64,000 bases of DNA from Pseudonocardia parietis (GCF_017876315.1 NZ_JAGINU010000001.1:1798001-1862000); one strand, 5' to 3'; positions 33,602-43,202 are shown, numbered from the stretch's first letter. Numbers and translations: made by a program. The notes: generated by a model from the letters alone, not told the origin.

Positions 33602-36436
33602 GTGGCCGAGTGGGAACCGCGGACGGGAGACCGTCCGGGTGGTGCGCTCCGTGGCGTGGCCGGCGAGCCGGGTGCCGGAGGTGCCGAGGACGGGCGCCGG
33701 GACGCCGACCGGCCCGCCGAGCTGGCCGGTGACCTCGCCCGGGCCTTCGCGGGCCCCGGCGGGACCCCGGCCTCGCGTCCCCCGTCCCCCGGCCCGCGTG
33801 CCGTGGAGGCCGGGGCGATGGCGGGGCCCCGGGTCGTGCAGCCGGCCGCCGACGCCCTCGGTGGTGGTCCGGCCCTCGGTGCCGGCCCGCCGTCCGGGAC
33901 AGGCGCGCCCGGGGACGGCAGCCCCGGCTCCGGCCCCGGCTCCGGCGAACCGATGCCCGACGGTGCCGGCCGGGTGCCGTCGCCGCATCCGCCCGTTGCG
34001 GCGCAGGCGTTCGGCCAGGAGGGCGCGGACCCCGCCGAGCAGCTCGATCTCACCGACCACTCGGCGGTCCAGCTCCCGCCGTCGCCCGCGTTGCTCTGCG
34101 ACGGGTCCGGCATCGTTCTGCACACCAACGCCGCGCTCCGCCGGCTCGCCGGGTCCGCCGACCCTACCGGCATGAAGCTCCGGCAGCTGCTCGTCGGCCC
34201 GGACTCCGACGCCCGGCTGGTCCGCGCCGACCGCCGGCTCGCCCGGGTGAAGGTGGTCCGGTGGCCGCAGGCAGGCGACCGCACCGTCGTCCTGCTGACC
34301 GCGTTCCCGGACGCCGCGCCCGCGGCGTCGGACGAGGCGCCCGCCCTGGATCTGGAGCGTGCGACCCGCTCCGGCACCTGGACGTTCGACCTGCAGGCCG
34401 GGACGCTCACCCGTAGCGAGGGCCTGGTCGAGCTCTACCGCACGCTGGGCGTGCGCCCGGACGGCCCGGACGGCCCGATCGAGGGCGAGCAGGTCGAGCG
34501 GGTGTGCCGGATGCTGCGCCGCGGCCCGGACGACTCCCCGTCGCCGGTCCGTGGGGGCCACTCCTCGGAGATCCGCCCGGAGGGCGGCTCCGTGCTGTCC
34601 TGCCGCACCCGGGTCGACCGCACCCCTGGCGGCGCCCCGCTGCGGCTGATCGGGACCGTCCAGGACGTCTCCGACCGGCGCCGCGCCGAGTCCCGTGCGC
34701 AGCGCTCCGGGCAGCGGTTCGCCGATCTCGTGGCCACCATCACCACCGGTGTGGCGATGCTCGACGGCCGCGGCCGGATCGTCGACGCCAACCCGGCGCT
34801 GTGCCAGCTGCTCGACGCCGATCTCGAGATCCTGCGCGGCGTCCCCGCCCGCAGCCTGTCCGCGGAGAAGCAGTCCGGCGAGCGGAGCGGTCTTCCGGAC
34901 TGGCTGCGCGACCCGTCGCACCCGGAGCCGACCTACCGGATCGAGCAGCTGCCGCTGCTGCGCGCGGACGGCACCCGGGTCGACTGCGAGGTCGTGGTCA
35001 ACGCAGCCCCGTCCGACGACGGCCGCCCGTTCTGGCTGCTGGTCGTCACCGACGTCGGCGAGCGCCGCCGCGCCGCGGACGTGCTGCGCGAGGCGAACAC
35101 CGTCGACCCGCTCACCCGGCTGCCGAACCGGGCCGGGCTGCTCGAGATCGCCGACCGGTTGCTGGCCGGGCCGGACGCCGAGCGGGTCGCCGTGGTCAGC
35201 GGCGACGTCGACGACTTCGCCCGGGTCAACACCGGCCTGGGCCACGAGGCGGGCGACGCCCTGCTCGTCGAGCTGGCCGCCCGGCTGCAGCGGGAGCTCC
35301 CTCCACTGTGCACCGCCGGCCGGTTGTCCGCGGACGAGTTCGCCGTCGTCTGCGCCGACGTGGGTGACGCAGGCGGTCCGCAGGCGCTCGCGGCCACCGT
35401 CGCCGAGCTGATGCGCGGCACCGTGACCGTCGCCGGCCGGCCTGCCACGCTGACCGCGTCGGTCGGCGTCGCCACCCGGGACGGGGTGCCTGCCGGGCCG
35501 CGCCCGCCGCGCGGGGACGACCTGCTGCGCTCGGCCGAGGTCGCGGTGCAGCAGGCCAAGCAGCGCGGCCGGGGCACCGTTGCGGTCGCCGACCGGGGCA
35601 CGGTCGGCCCGGTCCAGCGCCAGCTGGAGCTGGAGGCGGAGCTGCGTGCCGCGATCGAGACGGACGCGCTGCGGCTGGAGTACCAGCCGGTCGTCGGGCC
35701 GGACGGGACGGTGCTGTCCGCCGAGGCGCTGCTGCGCTGGTCGCACCCGGTGCACGGGGAGGTCTCGCCGGGCGAGTTCCTGCCGGTCGCCCAGCGCGGC
35801 GGTCTGCAGCGCGACCTGGACCTGTGGGTGCTGCGGACCGCGGCCGCCGAGGCCGCCACCTGGCCGCGGCACGGCCAGCGGATCGCCGTGGCGGTCAACC
35901 TCGCCGGGCTGCTGCCCGCCGACCCGGCATTCCTCGACGAGGTCGCCGCGGTCGTGGACGCCACCGGGCTGGGCTGGGACCAGCTGGTGCTCGAACTGGT
36001 CGAGACCAGCCTGGTCGCGCTGCCGCGCCCGGCGCTGGACGCGATGAGCGAGCTCGTCCGGCGCGGGGTCCGGTTCGCCGTCGACGACTTCGGCACCGGC
36101 TACTCGTCGCTGGCTCGGCTCAAGGAGCTGCCCGCGCAGACCGTGAAGGTCGACCGGGCGTTCGTCACCGGGGTCGGGACGGACCCGGCGGACTTCGCGC
36201 TGGCCCGCGCGGTGGTCGAGGTGGCCCGGGCGATGGGCCGCACCACCGTGGCCGAGGGCGTCGAGACCGCCGAGCAGTTCCACGTGCTGCGCGGGCTCGG
36301 GGTGAACGCGTTCCAGGGCTGGCTGTTCGCCCGCTCGCTGCGCCCCGACGACCTGCACCGGGTGCTGCGCGGCGGTGGGCTGCCCACCCCGGCGACGACG
36401 GCGACCCCGGCGGGAGGCACGCCCGGCGACTGGTGA
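33602..36436 (+). CDS. GGDEF-EAL protein with degenerate GGDEF, probable c-di-GMP phosphodiesterase
   Basis: The product is 944 aa. The first 160 residues are low-complexity Gly/Pro/Ala. Two PAS-like segments follow (about 160-360 and 370-490; e.g. GVAMLDGRGRIVDANPALCQ), then GGDEF (about 500-670) and EAL (about 680-930). The GGDEF signature has become SADEF (near residue 577), so cyclase activity is unlikely. The EAL site is intact: SAEALLRWSHP, VAVNLAGLLP, LELVETSLVALP, VDDFGTGYSSLARL, VKVDRAFV and TVAEGVETAEQF. GTG 33602 has GGAGG five bases upstream. It has no membrane segment. Confidence 0.93.
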   Translation: MAEWEPRTGDRPGGALRGVAGEPGAGGAEDGRRDADRPAELAGDLARAFAGPGGTPASRPPSPGPRAVEAGAMAGPRVVQPAADALGGGPALGAGPPSGTGAPGDGSPGSGPGSGEPMPDGAGRVPSPHPPVAAQAFGQEGADPAEQLDLTDHSAVQLPPSPALLCDGSGIVLHTNAALRRLAGSADPTGMKLRQLLVGPDSDARLVRADRRLARVKVVRWPQAGDRTVVLLTAFPDAAPAASDEAPALDLERATRSGTWTFDLQAGTLTRSEGLVELYRTLGVRPDGPDGPIEGEQVERVCRMLRRGPDDSPSPVRGGHSSEIRPEGGSVLSCRTRVDRTPGGAPLRLIGTVQDVSDRRRAESRAQRSGQRFADLVATITTGVAMLDGRGRIVDANPALCQLLDADLEILRGVPARSLSAEKQSGERSGLPDWLRDPSHPEPTYRIEQLPLLRADGTRVDCEVVVNAAPSDDGRPFWLLVVTDVGERRRAADVLREANTVDPLTRLPNRAGLLEIADRLLAGPDAERVAVVSGDVDDFARVNTGLGHEAGDALLVELAARLQRELPPLCTAGRLSADEFAVVCADVGDAGGPQALAATVAELMRGTVTVAGRPATLTASVGVATRDGVPAGPRPPRGDDLLRSAEVAVQQAKQRGRGTVAVADRGTVGPVQRQLELEAELRAAIETDALRLEYQPVVGPDGTVLSAEALLRWSHPVHGEVSPGEFLPVAQRGGLQRDLDLWVLRTAAAEAATWPRHGQRIAVAVNLAGLLPADPAFLDEVAAVVDATGLGWDQLVLELVETSLVALPRPALDAMSELVRRGVRFAVDDFGTGYSSLARLKELPAQTVKVDRAFVTGVGTDPADFALARAVVEVARAMGRTTVAEGVETAEQFHVLRGLGVNAFQGWLFARSLRPDDLHRVLRGGGLPTPATTATPAGGTPGDW

Positions 36437-36469
36437 GACCCGGCGCACGAGTGTGCCCGGCCGGGACCG

Positions 36470-37270
36470 TCAGGAGGGCACGCTCCCGGCCAGTGCGCGC
36501 ACCGTGTCGAGACCTCCGGACGGATCCCCAGCCGGACTCAGCACGACGTGGTCGGCCCCGGCCGCACGGTGCTCGGCGACCCGGTCCGCGATGTCGTCCG
36601 GGGTGCCCGACGCGGAGATCGCGCCGGCGAGCCGGTCGTCGGGAGCGTCCATCTCGGCGTCGGTGAAGCCGAGCCTGCGGGTGTTGGCCCGGTAGCCCGG
36701 GACCTGGAGCAGGAAGCCCGCCAGCTCGCGGACCGGTGCGAGATCGGCACCGAGCACGACGGGCAGCATCACCGCGAGAAGCCGGTCCGGGCCCAGCACC
36801 GCGCGGGCACCGGCGGTGTGCTCGGGCGTGACGAGCAGGGTCACCGCACCGGCGAACCGGTCCCGGGCGAGTGCCAGCTTGCGTGGTCCGAGTGCGGCGA
36901 GGATCCGCTCGTGGGACGGGACCGGCGGATCGGCGGCGTCGAGCGCGTCCACGTAGGAGCCGAGCGCGGCGAGCGCCCGCGGCTGTTGCGGTGCGCCGAG
37001 CCCGAGCAGGAACCGCCCGGGATGCCGCCGTGCGGCGTCGGCGTGCAGGGCGGTCACCCCCTCGGCCGGGTGCACGCCGGTCGGCACGATGCCGGGCACG
37101 ACGGCGGCCTCGCGGGTGCCGTCGAGCAGTTCGGTGAGCCGGTCGAGCCGGTCGATCGAGCCGCCGCCGAGCCACAGCGTGCGGGCGCCCGCATCCTCCA
37201 GCGCAGCGGCGTCGGCGGGATCGGGGCCGGTGGCGAAGCCGACCGGGCCGAGGGACGTCGTCGTGGTCAT
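36470..37270 (-). CDS. LLM class F420-dependent oxidoreductase
   Basis: The product is 266 aa, shorter than most luciferase-like monooxygenase family members. The TIM-barrel landmarks TLWLGGGSIDRLDRLTELLD, VVPGIVPTGVHPAEGVTALH and RRHPGRFLLGLGAP match the TIGR03620-type F420 subfamily. The C-terminal region, ISASGTPDDIADRVAEHRAA then GADHVVLSPAGDPS, is the usual ending. The substrate is unknown. It converges on the EAL gene with a 33-bp gap, and faces the osmoprotectant operon. Confidence 0.85.
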   Translation of the reverse strand: MTTTTSLGPVGFATGPDPADAAALEDAGARTLWLGGGSIDRLDRLTELLDGTREAAVVPGIVPTGVHPAEGVTALHADAARRHPGRFLLGLGAPQQPRALAALGSYVDALDAADPPVPSHERILAALGPRKLALARDRFAGAVTLLVTPEHTAGARAVLGPDRLLAVMLPVVLGADLAPVRELAGFLLQVPGYRANTRRLGFTDAEMDAPDDRLAGAISASGTPDDIADRVAEHRAAGADHVVLSPAGDPSGGLDTVRALAGSVPS

Positions 37271-37437
37271 GCCGACGATCCTGCGACCTGTACCCGACTT
37301 CAGGTCAAGGTGCGTGTCGACGGTCCGGACACTCCGGATCGGTCGCGGGACGGGGTCGCCGGTCGTGCACGGCCGGGTTAGTGTGCTGCGACCAGTGGCC
37401 GATCCGGCCGCACGCCGGGAGCACGGGGGAGTCGGCG

Positions 37438-38517
37438 ATGATCGAGTTCCGGGGCGTCACCAAACGCTTTCCGGGTGGGACGCTCGCGGTCGACGAGCTC
37501 GACCTGGTCGCGGAGCAGGGGCGCATCACGGTGTTCGTGGGCCCGTCCGGCTGCGGCAAGACGACGTCCCTCCGCATGATCAACAGGATGGTCGAGCCGA
37601 CCTCGGGCGAGCTGCGGGTCGACGGGCAGGACGTCCTCGCCGCCGACCCGGCCGATCTGCGCCGCGGGATCGGCTACGTGATCCAGCAGGCCGGCCTGTT
37701 CCCGCACCGCACGGTCGTGGACAACATCGCCACCGTCCCGATGCTGCTCGGCCGCGGCCGGAAGGCCGCCCGGGACCGGGCGATGGAGCTGATGGAGACC
37801 GTCGGTCTCGACACGTCGATGGCGCGGCGGTACCCGGCCCAGCTCTCCGGTGGCCAGCAGCAGCGGGTCGGCGTGGCCCGCGCGCTCGCCGCGGACCCGC
37901 CGGTGCTGCTGATGGACGAGCCGTTCTCCGCGGTGGACCCGGTCGTGCGGGAGAGCCTGCAGGACGAGCTGCTGCGGCTCCAGTCCGAGATCGGCAAGAC
38001 GATCGTCTTCGTCACCCACGACATCGACGAGGCGGTCAAGCTCGGGGACAAGGTCGCGGTGTTCCGGGTCGGCGGGAAGCTCGCGCAGTACGACGAGCCG
38101 GGCGTGCTGCTGTCACGCCCGGTCGACGACTTCGTGGACAACTTCGTCGGCCGCGACCGCGGCTACCGCGGGCTCGGGTTCCTCACCTCGGAGACCATCC
38201 TGCTCGGATCGCTCGACATGCTCTCGATGGGCGACCCGAGGCCCGACGACGGCTGGGCCCTCGTGCTGGACGGCACCGGCCGTCCGCTGGGCTGGGTGGC
38301 GGACGGGGACGGCCCCGTCACCGAGGACACGATCGTCCCCGGTGGCTCGCTCTACACCGTCGGCTCCGGCTCGCTGCGCGGCGCGCTGGACGCGGCGCTG
38401 TCGTCGCCGTCCGGGCAGGGCGTCGCCGTCGACGCCGACGGCCGGGTCGCCGGCTCGATCACCGCCGACGCCGTGCTCGCCGCGCTGCCGGCCGCCCGCG
38501 ACGACTCCGCCGCGTAG
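37438..38517 (+). CDS. Osmoprotectant (glycine betaine/choline) ABC importer ATPase
   Basis: The product is 359 aa and is the OpuCA/ProV type. Motifs are Walker A GPSGCGKTTSLRMINRM, with the typical RMINR, then Q-loop VIQQAGLFPHRTV, signature LSGGQQQRVGVARAL, Walker B LLMDEPFSAVDPV and H-loop VTHDIDEA. The C-terminal 100 residues hold a poorly conserved CBS-like domain (QGVAVDADGRVAGSITADAV); in OpuA such domains sense ionic strength. ATG 37438 is family-typical. It is first in an operon with two permeases and a binding protein. The substrate is inferred. Confidence 0.9.
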   Translation: MIEFRGVTKRFPGGTLAVDELDLVAEQGRITVFVGPSGCGKTTSLRMINRMVEPTSGELRVDGQDVLAADPADLRRGIGYVIQQAGLFPHRTVVDNIATVPMLLGRGRKAARDRAMELMETVGLDTSMARRYPAQLSGGQQQRVGVARALAADPPVLLMDEPFSAVDPVVRESLQDELLRLQSEIGKTIVFVTHDIDEAVKLGDKVAVFRVGGKLAQYDEPGVLLSRPVDDFVDNFVGRDRGYRGLGFLTSETILLGSLDMLSMGDPRPDDGWALVLDGTGRPLGWVADGDGPVTEDTIVPGGSLYTVGSGSLRGALDAALSSPSGQGVAVDADGRVAGSITADAVLAALPAARDDSAA

Positions 38518-38527
38518 GGGCGGGCGG

Positions 38528-39178
38528 ATGGACTGGGTCCTGCGCAACTCGGAACTGGTGCTGGAGCTGACCCGGGAGCACCTGGTGCTCTCGCTGGTCC
38601 CGGTGCTGGTCGGCCTGCTGCTGGCCATCCCGCTCGGCTGGCTGGCCAACCGCCGCTCGTGGGGCCGGACGCTGACGCTCAACGCGGCCGGATTCCTCTA
38701 CACGCTGCCCTCGCTGGCGCTGTTCGTGTTCCTGCCACCGATCATCGGCACCCGGATCCTCGACCCGGTGAACGTGATCGTCGCACTCACCGTCTACGTG
38801 CTGGCGCTGCTCGTGCGGACCGTCGCCGACGGGCTCTCGGCGGTCCCGGCCAGGATCGTCGACTCCGCGACGGCGATGGGCTTCCGCCCGGTGCGCCGGT
38901 TCCTCGTCGTCGAGCTGCCGATGGCGGTCCCGGTGATCGTCGCCGGGCTGCGGGTCGCCGCGGTGAGCTCGATCAGCCTGGTCACCGTCGGCTCCGTGAT
39001 CGGGTTCGGCGGGCTCGGGAAGATGTTCACCGAGGGCTTCCAGCGGGAGATCCCGCAGCAGACGGTCGCCGGGATCGTGCTCGTGCTGCTGCTGGCCCTG
39101 GTGATCGACGCCCTGCTGGTGCTGGCGGGGCGGCTGCTCACCCCCTGGGAACGCGCACGATCGGGGGCGGGCGCATGA
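38528..39178 (+). CDS. Osmoprotectant ABC importer permease 1
   Basis: The product is 216 aa with about five or six membrane segments (SLVPVLVGLLLAIPLGWLA, FLYTLPSLALFVFLPPIIG, VIVALTVYVLALLVRTVADG, AGIVLVLLLALVIDALLVLA). The EAA-type cytoplasmic loop ARIVDSATAMGFRPVRRFLV contacts the ATPase. It is 10 bp after the ATPase gene, and its stop overlaps the next permease ATG (ATGA). Confidence 0.9.
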   Translation: MDWVLRNSELVLELTREHLVLSLVPVLVGLLLAIPLGWLANRRSWGRTLTLNAAGFLYTLPSLALFVFLPPIIGTRILDPVNVIVALTVYVLALLVRTVADGLSAVPARIVDSATAMGFRPVRRFLVVELPMAVPVIVAGLRVAAVSSISLVTVGSVIGFGGLGKMFTEGFQREIPQQTVAGIVLVLLLALVIDALLVLAGRLLTPWERARSGAGA

Positions 39179-39894
39179 ACCACCTCGGCTGGCTGTTCAC
39201 CGGTGCGAACTGGTCGGGCCCGGAGGGGATCCTGGTCCGGCTCGCCGAGCACCTCGGCTACACCGCCCTCACGATGCTGGTCGCGATGGTGATCGCGCTG
39301 CCGCTGGGCGCCTGGATCGGGCACACCGGCCGCGGCGGGTTCGTCGTCGTCGCGCTGGCGAACGCGCTGCGCGCGCTGCCCACGCTCGGCCTGCTGGTGC
39401 TGCTGTTCCTGATGATCGGGCTCGGCCTGCTCGGTCCGCTGATCGCGCTGGTGATCATCGCTGTGCCGCCGCTGCTGGCAGGCGCCTACGCCGGTGTGCG
39501 CAACGTCGATCCCGCGGTGGTGGACGCCGCGCGCGGCATGGGCATGCGCGGGCCCGAGGTGCTGTGGAAGGTCGAGCTGCCCAACGCGCTGCCACTGGTC
39601 ATCGGCGGTATCCGCAGCGCGACCCTGCAGGTGATCTCGACGGCCACCGTGGCCGCGTACGTCGGCATCGGTGGCCTGGGCCGGTTCATCCTCGACGGCC
39701 TCGGTCAGCGCGACTTCGGGGCGATGATCGGCGGATCGATCCTGGTGGCCGCGCTCGCCGTCGTCGCCGACCTGGTGCTGGGCGGGCTGCAGCGGCTGCT
39801 GGTCTCACCGGGGCTGCAGCTGACGGCCGAGCACGGCCGCCGGCCGTTGCGGCTGATCCGCGGCGGCGGGGGAGAGAAGGTTCGGGCGGCATGA
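39175..39894 (+). CDS. Osmoprotectant ABC importer permease 2
   Basis: The product is 239 aa with about five membrane segments (YTALTMLVAMVIALPLGAWI, LGLLVLLFLMIGLGLLGPLI, ALVIIAVPPLLAGAYAGV) and the EAA loop VVDAARGMGMRGPEVLWKVE. The final 25 residues are basic and cytoplasmic. It overlaps the gene before (ATGA) and the substrate-binding gene after (ATGA), so the operon is tightly coupled. Confidence 0.9.
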   Translation: MNHLGWLFTGANWSGPEGILVRLAEHLGYTALTMLVAMVIALPLGAWIGHTGRGGFVVVALANALRALPTLGLLVLLFLMIGLGLLGPLIALVIIAVPPLLAGAYAGVRNVDPAVVDAARGMGMRGPEVLWKVELPNALPLVIGGIRSATLQVISTATVAAYVGIGGLGRFILDGLGQRDFGAMIGGSILVAALAVVADLVLGGLQRLLVSPGLQLTAEHGRRPLRLIRGGGGEKVRAA

Positions 39895-40799
39895 GAAGGC
39901 TCGTGGCGACGCTGCTGGTGGCGGCGTTCGCGTTGGCCGGCTGCGGGGGCGACCCGCTGGCCGGAGGTGCCGACACCGACCCGGACGTGATCGCGATCGG
40001 CTCCGGGAACTTCACCGAGTCCCAGCTGCTCGCCGAGGTGTACGCGCTCGCCCTGCGGGACGCGGGCGTCGACGTCGAGAACCCGGTCGCCATCGGGTCG
40101 CGGGAGGCGTACTTCCCGGCCCTGCAGGACGGCTCGGTCGACCTGATCCCGGACTACTCCGGAGCGCTGCTGACCTACCTCGACGAGGAGGCCACCGCCG
40201 TCGAACCCGACGACGTGTACCGCGACCTGCAGGCCGCGCTACCGCCCGGGCTGGTGCTGGGTGAGCGGTCCGAGGCGGAGAACAAGGACGCCGTCGTCGT
40301 GACCCGGGAGACGGCGCAGCGGTGGAACCTGCGGTCCCTCGAGGACCTGGCGCGCTACTGTCCGGACATGGTCTTCGGCGGTGGCTCGGAGTTCCGGACC
40401 CGGCCGGACGGTATCCCCGGCCTGGAGGAGAACTACGGCTGCACCTTCGGCCAGTACCGGGTGCTGGACTCCGGCGGCCCGCTGACCGTGGCGGCCCTGA
40501 GCGGTGGGGACGTGCAGGCGGCGAACCTGTTCACCACCGACCCGGCCCTGCCGCAGAACGACTTCGTCCCGCTCGCCGACCCGAAGGAGAACTTCGCGGC
40601 GCAGAACGTCGTGCCGGTGATGGCGGAGCGGAAGGCGACGCCGCAGGTGCGGGCGGTGCTGGACCGGATCTCGGCCGAGCTGTCGACCGAGGAACTGCTC
40701 GCGATGAACGCCGAGGCCGCCGGGCCGGACAAGCCCGCGCTGCGCACCGTGGCCGCGGACTGGCTGGCCCGTAAACAGATCGTCGGAGGTGCCCCGTGA
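39891..40799 (+). CDS. Osmoprotectant ABC importer substrate-binding lipoprotein
   Basis: The product is 302 aa. The signal peptide ends in the lipobox LAGC (Cys about residue 18), so the protein is lipid-anchored outside the cell. The OpuAC/QAT-type binding fold is visible: VIAIGSGNFTESQLLAEVYA at the N terminus, PDYSGALLTYL typical of the OpuC/ProX group and VVPVMAERKATPQVRAVLDR near the end. The ligand is probably a quaternary amine, but aromatic-cage residues cannot be assigned with certainty. Its stop overlaps the MOSC gene (GTGA). Confidence 0.9.
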   Translation: MRRLVATLLVAAFALAGCGGDPLAGGADTDPDVIAIGSGNFTESQLLAEVYALALRDAGVDVENPVAIGSREAYFPALQDGSVDLIPDYSGALLTYLDEEATAVEPDDVYRDLQAALPPGLVLGERSEAENKDAVVVTRETAQRWNLRSLEDLARYCPDMVFGGGSEFRTRPDGIPGLEENYGCTFGQYRVLDSGGPLTVAALSGGDVQAANLFTTDPALPQNDFVPLADPKENFAAQNVVPVMAERKATPQVRAVLDRISAELSTEELLAMNAEAAGPDKPALRTVAADWLARKQIVGGAP

Positions 40800-41590
40800 A
40801 GATCCGGTCCCTGTACCGGTACCCGGTGAAGTCGATGCTGGGGGAGGAGCTCGGTTCGCTCGAGGTGGACACGCACGGCGTCGTCGGCGACCGGGTGTTC
40901 GCCCTGATCGACACCGAGCACGGCCGGGTCGCGACCGCGAAACAGCCCCGGCACTGGCGGGCGCTGCTGCGCTGCCGCTCGGCCGGCTCCGGATCCGAGG
41001 TGACGGTCGTCCTGCCGGACGGCCGCAGCGTGGCGGCCGAGTCGGCCGCCGGTCCGCTGTCCGAGCTGCTGGGCCGGGCGGTCACCGTGAGCACCCGGCG
41101 GTCCGACGGGGCGGTCGTCGAGCGACCGGACCCGGAGGACGTCCTGGCCCGGGGACTCGACGCCGAGGTCGACGCACCGCTGCTGGAGATCGCCCAGGGC
41201 GCGCCCGGCGGACGGTTCGTCGACCACTCGCCGGTGCACGTGATCACCACGGCGACGCTCGACGAGCTGGGTGTGGAGGCGCTGCGCTACCGGCCCAACG
41301 TCGTCGTCACCACGCCGGCGGGGACACCGGCGTTCGTCGAGAACGACTGGCTGGGCCGCACGCTGACGATCGGTGGCGTCACCCTGGTGCCCACGCTGCC
41401 GACGCCGCGCTGCTCGGTGCCGACCCTGGAGCACGGCGACCTGCCGCGCGCCCCGGAGGCGCTGCGCGGGCCGGCGCAGCGCAACCGGGTCGACGTGCCC
41501 GGTTTCGGGGTGCTCCCGTGCGCAGGCCTCTACGCCCGGGTCGAGGTTCCCGGGACGTTCCGCCGAGGCGACGCGGTGGAGATCGCCTGA
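40796..41590 (+). CDS. MOSC domain protein
   Basis: The product is 264 aa. The N-terminal MOSC beta-barrel starts MKIRSLYRYPVKSMLGEELG, with the conserved PVKS motif. The MOSC domain holds RYRPNVVVTTP, and LPTPRCSVPTLEHGD supplies the conserved Cys of the molybdenum-cofactor sulfurase C-terminal family. Members bind molybdenum cofactor or handle sulfur. It overlaps the importer operon by 4 bases, although there is no obvious functional link. It converges on the NRAMP-like gene with 7 bp between. Confidence 0.88.
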   Translation: MKIRSLYRYPVKSMLGEELGSLEVDTHGVVGDRVFALIDTEHGRVATAKQPRHWRALLRCRSAGSGSEVTVVLPDGRSVAAESAAGPLSELLGRAVTVSTRRSDGAVVERPDPEDVLARGLDAEVDAPLLEIAQGAPGGRFVDHSPVHVITTATLDELGVEALRYRPNVVVTTPAGTPAFVENDWLGRTLTIGGVTLVPTLPTPRCSVPTLEHGDLPRAPEALRGPAQRNRVDVPGFGVLPCAGLYARVEVPGTFRRGDAVEIA

Positions 41591-41597
41591 GGCCCGA

Positions 41598-42947
41598 TCA
41601 GAACAGCCGCGACTGCACGTCGGTGATCAGCAGGATGAGGAACAGCACCGACGAGACGGTCAGCACGGTGTTCGACAGCCACCCGTTGCGCCCCTCCTTC
41701 GGGACCAGCTTCGTGTTCAGCAGCAGGAGCAGCGTGATCGCCAGGAACGGCATGAAGAACGAGCCCAGCACGCCGTAGGCCAGGGTCAGCGCGAACGGCC
41801 GGTCCAGGAACAGCAGCGCCATCGGGGGGAAGGTCAGCCACAGCATGTAGCCGCGGAACGCCCACGAGCGCTCGGCCTTCACCGCCTCGTAGACGCCGGC
41901 CCGGCCGGGCCCGGCACCACGCTCGGCCGGTTCCTCGCCGGCGACGACCGAGTCCTGCGGGCCGATCACGGCCGCCTTGCCGTGCGGTAGCCGGATCGCC
42001 CGCACCCAGTCGGTGAACAGCAGCGACACCCCGTTCCACACGCCGAGCAGCGAGGTCAGGGTCGCGGCCAGGAAGCCGATCAGGAACACGATCCGCACCC
42101 CGGGGCCGTGGAGCTCGCCGAGCCGGTCACCGAGGATCAGCAGCCCCTCGTCGTCGTCGGTGATGTCCGTGCCGAACAGGATAGTCGCGCCGACGACCAG
42201 CATCGCGATGACGAACAGACCGGTGAGGACGTAGCCGACGAGGTTGTCCAGCCGCATCATCGAGAGCCACTTCGGGCCCTTCCAGCCCTTGGCGTAGAGC
42301 CAGTAGCCGTAGCTGGACATCGTGATCGTGCCGCCGACGCCGCCGATCAGGCCCAGCACGTACACCGTCGACCCGCTCGGCAGGCGCGGGACCAGGCCGG
42401 AGAACAGGGCGCCCAGGTCGGGCCGGACCAGCACGGCGATGCCGATCACCGACACGAACATCACCGCGACCAGCACGGTCATGACCTTCTCGAAGGCGTT
42501 GTAGCGCTGCATCCACACCAGCGCCAGCCCGACGACGCCGGCGATCATGCCCCAGTAGCGCACCGACAGACCGCCGAACAACGCGTTCATCGGCAGTCCG
42601 ACCGCGGACATCGCGGTGGCGCCGTAGACGAAGCCCCAGAGCACGATGTAGACGCCGAAGAACACCGTCGCCCAGCGGCCGAGCCGGCGCCAGCCGTCGA
42701 GCATGGTCGCGCCGGAGGCGAGGTGCCAGCGGCCGACGGCCTCGCCGAGCGCGAGCTTCACCAGGGTCCCGACCACGGCGGCCCACAACAGCACCGTGCC
42801 GAAGCTCGCTCCGGCGACCATCGTCGCGACCAGGTCGCCCGCGCCGACACCGGTCGCCGCGGCGACCAGGCCCGGACCGATCGAGCGGATCTTCTTGGCG
42901 CCGGTCGGCGGTTCGAGGAACTCGGTCTGCGGGCCGGGTGACGGCAT
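41598..42947 (-). CDS. NRAMP-family transporter lacking canonical metal-binding motifs
   Basis: The product is 449 aa with about 11 hydrophobic helices (e.g. VLLWAAVVGTLVKLALGEAV, VYVLGLIGGVGGTITMSSYG). Family identity comes from the Gly-rich first helix SIGPGLVAAATGVGAGDLVA and the fold order. Canonical NRAMPs carry DPGN in helix 1 and MPH in helix 6; here the positions read GAGD and TMSS, so the usual manganese/iron ligands are missing. This resembles the NRAMP-related magnesium transporters. ATG 42947 has GGAG 8 nt upstream. Name and substrate are inferred from the family. Confidence 0.85.
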   Translation of the reverse strand: MPSPGPQTEFLEPPTGAKKIRSIGPGLVAAATGVGAGDLVATMVAGASFGTVLLWAAVVGTLVKLALGEAVGRWHLASGATMLDGWRRLGRWATVFFGVYIVLWGFVYGATAMSAVGLPMNALFGGLSVRYWGMIAGVVGLALVWMQRYNAFEKVMTVLVAVMFVSVIGIAVLVRPDLGALFSGLVPRLPSGSTVYVLGLIGGVGGTITMSSYGYWLYAKGWKGPKWLSMMRLDNLVGYVLTGLFVIAMLVVGATILFGTDITDDDEGLLILGDRLGELHGPGVRIVFLIGFLAATLTSLLGVWNGVSLLFTDWVRAIRLPHGKAAVIGPQDSVVAGEEPAERGAGPGRAGVYEAVKAERSWAFRGYMLWLTFPPMALLFLDRPFALTLAYGVLGSFFMPFLAITLLLLLNTKLVPKEGRNGWLSNTVLTVSSVLFLILLITDVQSRLF

Positions 42948-43202
42948 CGTCACACTCCGATCGGATCGCCGTGGGCGGTGGCCGGTCCGGCACCGGCCGT
43001 TCGGGTGCAACCTAGGCGACAGGTGCCGTGCCTTCCAGCGCGAACGGATCACGATGGGCCGTTCGCGGCGTCCAGGGTCACGTTCGGCGAGCGTTGCATC
43101 GGGTGACCGCGCGGCTCACCATGGTGACGACACCGGCCGATAGGTTCCTGGAACGCGACCGGGGGCACCCGGCCGCGCGGACGCGCACGCACGGAGGGCG
43201 GC

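Noticed and set aside
33500..36448. 982-codon frame antisense to the GGDEF-EAL gene
   Set aside because: Same explanation: codon-bias shadow with a biased composition.
37438..40799. Methionine or molybdate import as the function of the four-gene ABC operon
   Set aside because: The RMINR motif, permease sizes and PDYSG motif in the binding protein fit quaternary-amine importers better, despite the neighbouring MOSC gene.
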